Shown in pieces: positions 56,241 to 64,000 of a DNA stretch of 64,000 nucleotides (position 1 is the stretch's first letter; each line of letters begins with the position of its first letter). Source of the DNA: Beijerinckiaceae bacterium (GTDB taxonomy: Bacteria; Pseudomonadota; Alphaproteobacteria; Rhizobiales; Beijerinckiaceae). The notes below the pieces were generated by a model. It did no database searches. It was given only the letters and a program-made list of their open reading frames with translations, and was not told the DNA's origin. The stretch is from the NCBI GenBank assembly GCA_947474545.1, contig CANJJI010000003.1, forward strand, positions 1 to 64,000, read 5' to 3'. A program made the position numbers and the translations under genes.

Positions 56241-58523
56241 ATGGATGACAGCTCGAAACGCCCCAAACGCCCGACAATCACCGATCAGGAGGCGCTGCTG
56301 TTTCACTCCCGCGGGCGACCCGGCAAGATCGAAATCATTTCCTCCAAGCCCATGGCGACCCAGCGCGACCTGTCACTGGCCTATTCGCCAGGTGTCGCGG
56401 TTCCCGTATTGGAAATCGCCAAGGACCCCTCCAAGGCTTTCGATTATACTGCGCGCGGCAATATCGTTGCAGTTATTACCAACGGAACGGCGATCCTCGG
56501 CCTCGGCAATCTCGGCGCACTGGCTTCGAAGCCGGTCATGGAAGGCAAGGCGGTGCTGTTCAAGCGCTTCGCCGATATTGATTCCATCGACCTTGAAATC
56601 GACACCGAAGACCCCGATGAATTCATCAATGCGGTGAAGTTTCTCGGCCCCTCCTTTGGCGGCATCAACCTTGAGGACATCAAGGCCCCCGAATGTTTCA
56701 TCATCGAGCAGCGCCTGCGCGAACTGATGGATATTCCCGTTTTTCATGACGATCAGCACGGCACCGCGATAATCTCCGCCGCCGGCGTTCTGAACGCCAT
56801 CAAACTCACGGGCCGTGACATCAAGAATACGAAACTGGTCTGCAATGGCGCGGGCGCGGCCGGCATCGCCTGTCTCGATCTCATCAAGGCCATGGGATTC
56901 GCGCCTGAAAACGTCATTCTCTGCGACACCAAGGGTGTCATCTATCAGGGCCGCACCGATGGTATGAACCAGTGGAAATCCGCTCATGCTGCCGTCACGA
57001 AAGCGCGGACGCTTGAGGAAGCGATGGTTGGCGCGGATATTTTCTTTGGATTGTCGGTGAAGGGTGCTGTGACGCCCGAAATGGTCGCCTCGATGGCCAA
57101 GAATCCCATCATTTTCGCCATGGCCAATCCGGACCCGGAGATAACGCCAGAGGAAGCCCACGCCGTGCGTGACGACGTCATCATCGCTACCGGGCGCTCC
57201 GACTATCCCAATCAGGTCAATAACGTTCTGGGCTTTCCCTATATCTTCCGGGGCGCGCTCGATGTGCGCGCGACCACGATCAACATGGAAATGAAAGTTG
57301 CTGCCGCCCATGCATTGGCGCAACTCGCACAGGAAGACGTGCCCGATGAAGTGGCGCTTGCCTACGGCGGCGCGCGCCCGCGTTTTGGCCGCGAATACAT
57401 TATTCCCGCACCATTCGATCCTCGCCTGATCAGCATCGTCCCCGCTGCTGTCGCCAAAGCTGCCATGGATTCCGGCGTCGCCCGCAAGCCTATCGTCGAC
57501 ATGAAAGCCTATGAAGCCCAGCTTTCAGCCCGCCGCGATCCTGTGGCCGGCGCGCTGCAACGCATTTTCGATAGGGTGCGGCGCTATCCCAAGCGCGTCG
57601 TTTTTGCCGAAGGCGAGGAGGAACAGGTTATCCGAGCCGCCGTGTCCTTCGTGAACCAGGGCCTTGGCACCGCAATTCTCGTCGGCCGTGAGGAACTCGT
57701 CAAAGCCAATGCCGAGCGTGTGGGCGTCGACATAACCGGCGGCAATATCGAGATTCACAATGCGCGCCTCTCATCGCGCAATGCCACCTATGCGCAATTC
57801 CTTTATGAGAGACTGCAACGCAAGGGATACCTGCAGCGCGATTGCCAGCGCCTGATCAATCAGGACCGCAATTCCTTTGCCGCCGCCATGGTGGCCCAGG
57901 GAGATGCGGACGCCATGGTGACGGGCGTCACCCGCAATTTCTCCATCGCTCTGGAAGAAGTGCGGCGCGTGGTCGATCACAAACCGGGCCATCGCGTAAT
58001 GGGCCTCTCGCTCGTCCTCGCCAAAGGCCGTACGGTGCTTGTCGCCGATACCGCCATCGCTGAAAATCCCAATGCCCAGGATCTCGCCGATATTGCAAAG
58101 GAGGCAGCGGGAGTCGCCCGGCGGCTAGGCACCGAGCCGCGCGTCGCCCTGCTCGCCTTCTCCACCTTCGGCCATCCCGAAAGCGAACGCTCCCTGCACG
58201 TGCAGGAAGCCGTGCGGATTCTCGATGGCCAGCGCGTCGACTTCGAATACGATGGCGAAATGTCCGCTGACGTCGCGCTGAACCGCGAGGCCATGATGGC
58301 TTATCCTTTCTGCCGCCTGACCGACACCGCCAACGTACTGATCATGCCGGCGTTCCATTCGGCATCCATCTCCACGAAGATGCTGCTGGAGCTGGGCGGA
58401 GCAACTGTCATCGGCCCGATGATTGTCGGCCTCGACCGGCCCATCCAGATCGTCCCCCTCGGCGCAAAGGATTCCGATATTGTAAATATGGCCGCACTGG
58501 CAGCCTTCAATCTGGGTGGTTGA
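56241..58523 (+). CDS. NADP-dependent malic enzyme (MaeB type, C-terminal phosphotransacetylase-like domain)
   Basis: MDDSSKRPKRPTITDQEALLFHSRGRPGKIEIISSKPMATQRDLSLAYSPGVAVP...FHDDQHGTAIISAAG; PTA-like C-terminus. The upstream 1.4 kb of the track ORF is antisense to an LLM gene. Confidence 0.95.
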   Translation: MDDSSKRPKRPTITDQEALLFHSRGRPGKIEIISSKPMATQRDLSLAYSPGVAVPVLEIAKDPSKAFDYTARGNIVAVITNGTAILGLGNLGALASKPVMEGKAVLFKRFADIDSIDLEIDTEDPDEFINAVKFLGPSFGGINLEDIKAPECFIIEQRLRELMDIPVFHDDQHGTAIISAAGVLNAIKLTGRDIKNTKLVCNGAGAAGIACLDLIKAMGFAPENVILCDTKGVIYQGRTDGMNQWKSAHAAVTKARTLEEAMVGADIFFGLSVKGAVTPEMVASMAKNPIIFAMANPDPEITPEEAHAVRDDVIIATGRSDYPNQVNNVLGFPYIFRGALDVRATTINMEMKVAAAHALAQLAQEDVPDEVALAYGGARPRFGREYIIPAPFDPRLISIVPAAVAKAAMDSGVARKPIVDMKAYEAQLSARRDPVAGALQRIFDRVRRYPKRVVFAEGEEEQVIRAAVSFVNQGLGTAILVGREELVKANAERVGVDITGGNIEIHNARLSSRNATYAQFLYERLQRKGYLQRDCQRLINQDRNSFAAAMVAQGDADAMVTGVTRNFSIALEEVRRVVDHKPGHRVMGLSLVLAKGRTVLVADTAIAENPNAQDLADIAKEAAGVARRLGTEPRVALLAFSTFGHPESERSLHVQEAVRILDGQRVDFEYDGEMSADVALNREAMMAYPFCRLTDTANVLIMPAFHSASISTKMLLELGGATVIGPMIVGLDRPIQIVPLGAKDSDIVNMAALAAFNLGG

Positions 58524-58624
58524 TCGCCTCCAGATTGGCAAAGATTGAGCGGGCTTCAACTCTTTCTCAATGCGGAAAGGCTAGGTTGAAGCACCGGTGA
58601 AGGCCGGCAAGTCCGGACAACACC

Positions 58625-60382
58625 ATGAATCTGTATCTTGTACTCGGCTCAACCCTCGCCTTGCCGGCGGTATTTCTGGCGGGTTGGGCCTTGCGCGCGC
58701 GTAAATCTGCGCAGGCGCCGGCCCATTTAATTTCGGCCCTGCAGCAGGAGGTGGAATCCCTGCGGGACGAAATCTGGGAATTGAAAGGCGCGGCTGCAGA
58801 ACGCGACAAGGCAGAAGCTGCCAACGAAGCAAAATCCAGATTTCTGGCAACCGTCAGCCATGAAATGCGCACGCCGCTCAACGGCATCCTCGGCATGGCT
58901 GATCTCATGCGCGGTGCGAACCTCACTGCCGAACAGAGTTATTATCTTGAAATGATCCGCGCCTCCGGCGGCGCGCTGGCCTCGTTGATAGAAGAAGTGC
59001 TGGACTTCTCACGCATCGAAGCTGGAAAGCTCGAACTGACCGACGCGCCTTTCGAAGTGACGGCACTGGTCGAACGCGTGGTCGAATTGCTCGCCCCGCG
59101 CGCACAGGGCAAGGGGCTGGAAATCGCATCCTCCATCGCCGCAGATGTACCACCATTGTTGACCGGCGACGCCGCCCGCCTCCAGCAAGTCCTGATCAAT
59201 CTGACGGGCAATGCGGTCAAGTTCACGCAAAAAGGCGGCGTCGGATTGCGCGTGACCCGAACCCCAGCTGGAACCATCCACTTTGCCATATCCGACACCG
59301 GCCCCGGCATTCCACCGGACCGGCAGGAAGCCATCTTCATGGCTTTCGAACAGGCCGACGGCTCATCGACCAGCCAGCACGAGGGAACCGGTCTGGGACT
59401 CGCGATTTCCCGCCGTATCGCAGAGCTGATGGGGGGCCAATTAAGGCTCGACCATTCTGACGCCAATGGCTCGATGTTCGTCTTTGAAATGCCCTTGACC
59501 GCTGCACCAAACGCCAGAAAAGCGCCCGACAAACCCGGCCTGGGCGGCCGCAGGGTTCTGGTTGTGGCCAATTCACCCTTCGAAGGACCCTGGCTCGGTG
59601 AACGTCTTGCAGGCTCGGGGGCGAGCGTCACCCGGGCCCAGGGAGAAAACGAGGCGATAGAAGCACTGGAAAGCGGCAAGCCATTCGATATCGTGATCGT
59701 CGATTGCGCTTTGGGCGAAGAAGCGACACGCCGCCTCTCCAAGGCCACACGCGCCTCCCGCGCGGGCCGTAGCCTCGTGCTGTTCTCCCCCTTCGAACGG
59801 CGTGCCTTCGGTCAACAATCCCTGCAGGAATTTGATGGTTGGCTGGTCAAGCCGGTGCGCACAGGTTCGCTCATCGCCAGACTGACCGACGCTTTTGCTC
59901 CGCCGCAGGCGACCGCGATTTCGACCTTCGACGATTACAAGCCCGCTGACGGCCTGAACGTGCTTTTGGCCGAAGACAACGAGATCAATGCGCTGATTGC
60001 CACCAAACATCTCGAGAAACTTGGCGCCATCATCACCCGCGCGCATGACGGCCAGGAGGCTCTGCAACTCTGGCTGGAGTCACGGCAGGGACATAGATCC
60101 GCCTTCGATGTGTTGCTGCTCGACATCCGCATGCCCGGCCTCGACGGTACCGAAGTGGCACGCCGCGTACGCGCCGCCGAATCCGAAGCCGGCCACCCGC
60201 CCGTACGCATGATTGCATTGACAGCCAACGCCTTCGATGAAGATCGCCGGGCGTGTCTTGCTGCCGGCATCGACGAATTTGTGACCAAACCTGTTGATAT
60301 TGCAAAACTGGCGCAGGTGCTGAACCGCAATCAAGCCCAAGGCGAAGAACAGTCTTTGCGCTCCGCCCGGCCAGCTACATGA
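58625..60382 (+). CDS. hybrid sensor histidine kinase/response regulator with two receiver-like domains
   Basis: One N-terminal TM, H-box FLATVSHEMRTPLNGILGMADLM, ATPase boxes (NAVKFT, DTGPGIP, GTGLGLAI), a degenerate receiver (RRVLVVANSP...VIVDCA...VKP) and an intact one (LNVLLAEDNEIN...LLLDIRMPGLDG...TKP). Confidence 0.95.
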   Translation: MNLYLVLGSTLALPAVFLAGWALRARKSAQAPAHLISALQQEVESLRDEIWELKGAAAERDKAEAANEAKSRFLATVSHEMRTPLNGILGMADLMRGANLTAEQSYYLEMIRASGGALASLIEEVLDFSRIEAGKLELTDAPFEVTALVERVVELLAPRAQGKGLEIASSIAADVPPLLTGDAARLQQVLINLTGNAVKFTQKGGVGLRVTRTPAGTIHFAISDTGPGIPPDRQEAIFMAFEQADGSSTSQHEGTGLGLAISRRIAELMGGQLRLDHSDANGSMFVFEMPLTAAPNARKAPDKPGLGGRRVLVVANSPFEGPWLGERLAGSGASVTRAQGENEAIEALESGKPFDIVIVDCALGEEATRRLSKATRASRAGRSLVLFSPFERRAFGQQSLQEFDGWLVKPVRTGSLIARLTDAFAPPQATAISTFDDYKPADGLNVLLAEDNEINALIATKHLEKLGAIITRAHDGQEALQLWLESRQGHRSAFDVLLLDIRMPGLDGTEVARRVRAAESEAGHPPVRMIALTANAFDEDRRACLAAGIDEFVTKPVDIAKLAQVLNRNQAQGEEQSLRSARPAT

Positions 60383-60454
60383 AATGTCTGTGGCTCGAAG
60401 ATCGATTTTGCGCGATCGCAATATTGGCGTCATAATTGTTTCGAATCTTCATGT

Positions 60455-61441
60455 TTGGTAGCCGGTACAATGCACCAATCACCGGCAACGCCTGAACTGT
60501 CGAATTCTCCCAAAATGGGCGGGCCGTTTCGGCCTGCAGCGCGGGGAATACAGGCGTTTCATCCCGCTGCCTTTTTGCCGGCATTCGTAAAATCGCGTCA
60601 ACGTGTTCGCGATTTGGCGGGCCTTCCGGATTCCCTGGGGTCGATAGGCTCATTGGAGATACGGCTCGCTGTAACCAAGAAAGAGATCAGGCGCGCACAA
60701 AAGCTTCGATGGCGGGTCTTTTTTGAAGGCGGCAAGGCAATCCCCGATCGCATGTCCCAACTTCGCCGCAGGGATATCTGCGCGTTCGACAGGATTTGCG
60801 ATCATCTCATCGTCATTGACCACGTCGCAATCAGCCGGTTTGGCAAGATCAAGCCCCGTGTGGTTGGTACCTATCGCCTACTGCGCCAGGATGAGGCGGA
60901 AAGACATAGCGGTTTTTACAGCGCCACTGAGTTCCAAATTTCCGGCTTGCTGGAACGCAACAAAGGCAAGCGCTTTCTCGAACTTGGGCGCTCGTGCGTC
61001 CTGCCCGAATATCGCTCCAGACGCACTCTGGAATTGTTGTGGCGCGGCATCTGGACCTATGTTCGCCATCACCGGGTCGATATGCTTATCGGCTGCGCTT
61101 CGCTTGAGGGAACCAACCCGTTACAGCACGCTCTGCCTCTGTCCTTCCTTCATCATCACGCTTCGGCTGACGAAACGCTAAACGCCCTGCCTCTGAAACA
61201 TCGGCACATCGCCATGGATATACTCGGCAAGGATTCAGTGGACATTCGCCGCGCTGTCAGCGCCCTGCCGCCATTGATCAAGGGGTATTTACGTTGCGGT
61301 GCTGTCTTTGGCGGTGGAGCAGTCATAGACCATCAATTTGGCACAACCGATGTTTTTGTAATCATGCCCGTCGATAAGATCGACCCTCGCTACATCGAGC
61401 ATTTTTCAACTGCCGGAAGCTCGCTGCAGGCGGCAGTCTGA
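60455..61441 (+). CDS. olsB: GNAT family N-acyltransferase, OlsB-like (ornithine lipid synthesis)
   Basis: LAVTKKEIRRAQKLRWRVFFEGG...CDHLIVIDHV...VVGTYRLLRQDEA...YSATEFQISGL...LELGRSCVLPEYRSRRTLELLWRGIWTYV...GCASLEGTNP matches the OlsB pattern. Start may be 60470. Confidence 0.8.
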   Translation: MVAGTMHQSPATPELSNSPKMGGPFRPAARGIQAFHPAAFLPAFVKSRQRVRDLAGLPDSLGSIGSLEIRLAVTKKEIRRAQKLRWRVFFEGGKAIPDRMSQLRRRDICAFDRICDHLIVIDHVAISRFGKIKPRVVGTYRLLRQDEAERHSGFYSATEFQISGLLERNKGKRFLELGRSCVLPEYRSRRTLELLWRGIWTYVRHHRVDMLIGCASLEGTNPLQHALPLSFLHHHASADETLNALPLKHRHIAMDILGKDSVDIRRAVSALPPLIKGYLRCGAVFGGGAVIDHQFGTTDVFVIMPVDKIDPRYIEHFSTAGSSLQAAV

Positions 61442-61445
61442 AGCT

Positions 61446-62432
61446 TTATCCCGTGACAAATCGCTCTCGATCGTGCGGTAGGGTAAAATCAATATCAGGC
61501 CCGCACGGTACAATTCCGTGCGGATTGATGTGCAGATGGCTCCCGTAATAATGTTTGCGCACATGATCAATGTGAAACGTGCGCTTGATGGCGGGACGCT
61601 GAACGAGATCGCGCGTATAGTTCCACAGATTGGGATAATCGACGATCCGTTTCTTGTTGCACTTGAAATGGCCAACGTAGACAGCATCAAACCGCAACAA
61701 TGTCGGCAATAGTCTGATATCGGCCTCAGTGAGCCTGCTCCCGCAAAGGTACCGCTGATGCGATAATCGCTCCTCAAGCATATCGAGCGTAGAAAAGAGC
61801 TCTTGCGCGGCCTCGTCATAGGCCGCCTGCGTTGTAGCAAAACCGCAGCGATAGACGCCATTGTTCACCGTATTATAGATGCGGTCGTTCAAAAGATCGA
61901 TTTCGCTGCGCAAATCCATCGGGTAGTAGTCGCCCTCCAGCGCGCCCGCGCCATCGAAGGCCGAATTGAACATGCGGATAATCTCCGATGATTCATTGTT
62001 GACGATGGTCTTCGTCTCCTTGTCCCAGAGCACCGGCACAGTCGCCCGCCCGCTATAGACGGGATCAGCGCGCAGGTAGATCTCGTAGATATATCTGGAC
62101 GCACCCAGCGGATCTGGAACAACCCCTTCGCCGGGAACGAACGTCCATCCGTTCTCGCGCATCAGCCAGTGCACAACCGAAACGTCGATCATACCTTCAA
62201 GCCCTTTCAGCGCGCGCATGATCATCGTGCGATGCGCCCAGGGACATGCGTGGGAGATGTAGAGATGGTAGCGGCCGGATGTCGCAGCAAATCCGCCGCG
62301 TCCAGAGGGACCCGGCGCTCCATTCCCCGTCACCCAGTTACGAAACTGGCTTTCACGCCGCACGAAACGGCCTTGTTCGATCCGTCCGAGCGCAACCTCG
62401 TCCGACCATTTTCCGTCGATCAAAAGCCCCAC
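61446..62432 (-). CDS. glutathione S-transferase family, S-glutathionyl-hydroquinone reductase-like (Xi class, YqjG/ECM4/PcpF type)
   Basis: GLLIDGKW, Xi-class CPWA motif (YISHACPWAHR), C-terminal HIDHVRKHYYGSHLHINPHGIVPCGP. GTG start at 62432 with GGAGGG eight nt upstream. Confidence 0.92.
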   Translation of the reverse strand: MGLLIDGKWSDEVALGRIEQGRFVRRESQFRNWVTGNGAPGPSGRGGFAATSGRYHLYISHACPWAHRTMIMRALKGLEGMIDVSVVHWLMRENGWTFVPGEGVVPDPLGASRYIYEIYLRADPVYSGRATVPVLWDKETKTIVNNESSEIIRMFNSAFDGAGALEGDYYPMDLRSEIDLLNDRIYNTVNNGVYRCGFATTQAAYDEAAQELFSTLDMLEERLSHQRYLCGSRLTEADIRLLPTLLRFDAVYVGHFKCNKKRIVDYPNLWNYTRDLVQRPAIKRTFHIDHVRKHYYGSHLHINPHGIVPCGPDIDFTLPHDRERFVTG

Positions 62433-62521
62433 TTGCACACCCTCCCGCAGTCTATAAAGTGAAACGCAACATACATGATCTGCGCGGACAGATGCGGAAC
62501 ATTTCGCGCAGCATACGGGGG

Positions 62522-63988
62522 ATGGCGATGCTTCTGACGGGCAAGGAAAAGCTCGAGCGCATGCGCGACGGGCGCATCGTATATCTTGGCGCAGAGCGCA
62601 TCGACGATGTGACGACGCACCCGGCATTCCGTAACGCGGCCCATACTGTAGCAGAACTCTATGATTTCAAGTCCGATCCGGCGCGACGCGCAGAACTTGC
62701 TTTCGAGGAAGATGGCGAATGGTTCAGTCTTTACTGGAAACAATGCCGGACGCGGGAAGAGCTCGCGCTGCGGATGCTCGCCTTGCGCAAGCTGGCGGAC
62801 GTAACCTTTGGCATGTTCGGACGCTCGCCTGATCACGTGGCTGGCATGGTCACCGGTTTATCAATGAAGCCCTCCGTCCTCGACGCCTTGCATCCCGGCT
62901 TTGGTGACAACCTCACGCGCTTCTATAAACATGCGCGCAAGAACGATCTCTATCTCTGCTTTGCCACCAGCCCGCCATCGGGCGTACGCAGCACCGAGCT
63001 TTTTCCCGGTCAACAGCGCGACGATCCCTGCCTGCGCGTGGTCGCCGAGGACGATCAGGGCGTAACGCTGTCCGGCATGAAGATGCTGGCGACGGGCGCT
63101 GTATTTGCCGATGAAGTCTGGATTGGCAATCTCACGCCTATTGACGAAAAGCACAAGGCCGAGAGCATCACCTGCGCCCTGCCTTTCAATACCAAAGGCG
63201 TTTCGCTGTGGTCGCGCCGCGCCTATGAAAGCACCGTCCAGCACGAACTCGATTATCCCCTGAGCTATCGCCTCGATGAAGGCGATTGCATGCTGGTGTG
63301 CGATAGCGTGAAAGTGCCGTGGGAGCGTGTCTTTCTGCACAATGATGGCGTCTGGTCGCGGCGCATGTATATCGAAACGCCTGCCAATTGCTATGCCAAC
63401 AGCCAGAGCAATATCCGCTTCTGGGCGAAGATGAGCCTGATCGCCGGCTTGGCCAGCAAGATTTGCGAAGCCAACGGCATCGACAAAATCCCCGCCGTGC
63501 GCGAATTACTCGGCCGGCTCGCGGCGCTGGAAGCCACCATCGGCGGCATGGTGCATGGCCAGATCGAAGGCTGGGAAGCCTGGCCCGAGGGCTATGCCAC
63601 GCCCAATCGCAGATTCATGTATGCGTCGCTGAACTGGTGCCAGGAACATCACACCGAAATCATCGACATCCTGCGCACGTTGCTCGGCGGCCTGCCCATG
63701 CAGATGCCCGCCAGTATAGATATTTTCAAAGACCCCGAATTGAAAAGCCGGTTTCAGCGGTGGTGGGGCACGGCCAATCTGGAAGCCTTGCCGCGCATGA
63801 AGCTCTACAAACTCGCCTGGGATCTTGTCGGCTCTGAATTCGCCGGCCGCCATCAGCTCTACGAAAAATTCTATGCCGGCAATTCCATCGTCGTACGCAA
63901 CCAGAGCGATCGCGAAGCGCCGTGGAAAGAGTTTCACGGAACTGTCGAACGTCTCCTCAATCGCGTCAAGGCGCCAGAATTCAAATAA
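62522..63988 (+). CDS. 4-hydroxyphenylacetate 3-hydroxylase family (HpaB-like FADH2-dependent monooxygenase)
   Basis: MLLTGKEKLERMRDGRIVYLGAERIDDVTTHPAFRNAAHTVAELYDF...RSPDHVAGMVTGL...DEVWIGNLTPI...LDYPLSYRLDEGDCMLVCDSVKVPWERVFLHND; start trimmed. Confidence 0.93.
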   Translation: MAMLLTGKEKLERMRDGRIVYLGAERIDDVTTHPAFRNAAHTVAELYDFKSDPARRAELAFEEDGEWFSLYWKQCRTREELALRMLALRKLADVTFGMFGRSPDHVAGMVTGLSMKPSVLDALHPGFGDNLTRFYKHARKNDLYLCFATSPPSGVRSTELFPGQQRDDPCLRVVAEDDQGVTLSGMKMLATGAVFADEVWIGNLTPIDEKHKAESITCALPFNTKGVSLWSRRAYESTVQHELDYPLSYRLDEGDCMLVCDSVKVPWERVFLHNDGVWSRRMYIETPANCYANSQSNIRFWAKMSLIAGLASKICEANGIDKIPAVRELLGRLAALEATIGGMVHGQIEGWEAWPEGYATPNRRFMYASLNWCQEHHTEIIDILRTLLGGLPMQMPASIDIFKDPELKSRFQRWWGTANLEALPRMKLYKLAWDLVGSEFAGRHQLYEKFYAGNSIVVRNQSDREAPWKEFHGTVERLLNRVKAPEFK

Positions 63989-64000
63989 AGGAAGTTTATA

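Noticed and set aside
1-64000. CRISPR array, prophage, transposase, toxin-antitoxin or defence island
   Set aside because: No spaced direct repeats, integrase/transposase, phage structural proteins, or restriction/defence motifs were seen in any frame I read.
1-64000. tRNA/rRNA genes
   Set aside because: No cloverleaf or T-loop GGTTCRANNCC context was spotted by eye. A tRNAscan-SE/Infernal run would be needed to exclude them formally.

Overview
The window looks like an alphaproteobacterial (probably Rhizobiales/Hyphomicrobiales) chromosome segment, judged from gene content and codon usage. It mixes conserved housekeeping genes (hemW, an LpoA-like activator, rsmI, yraN, gshB, glnD, grpE, dapB, gpmA, pyrF, maeB) with a dense accessory load of small-molecule uptake and catabolism genes. 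The accessory set includes seven TTT/Bug-type solute-binding proteins, a fused TctA-TctB permease, a branched-chain-type ABC system with a fused LivM-LivG, four luciferase-like monooxygenases (one cut by the window edge), two alpha/beta hydrolases, an orphan molybdopterin dehydrogenase subunit, a GMC oxidoreductase and a Rieske oxygenase. It also includes an apparently exported argininosuccinate-lyase-superfamily protein, a gamma-resorcylate-decarboxylase-like amidohydrolase, an HpaB-type hydroxylase and a glutathionyl-hydroquinone-reductase-like GST. I saw no tRNA, rRNA, CRISPR array, IS element or recognisable DNA-binding transcription regulator. The most noteworthy items are: (i) a chemoreceptor gene split by an apparent one-base frameshift; (ii) an exported lyase with an altered signature motif; (iii) a single TTT permease serving a crowd of binding proteins; (iv) a catabolic cassette between yraN and gshB; (v) structured intergenic RNA candidates flanking a metallophosphoesterase gene; (vi) a Rhizobiales-like intergenic repeat next to a terminator. 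No clearly new defence or mobile system is evident. All family calls come from reading motifs by eye, with no database search.
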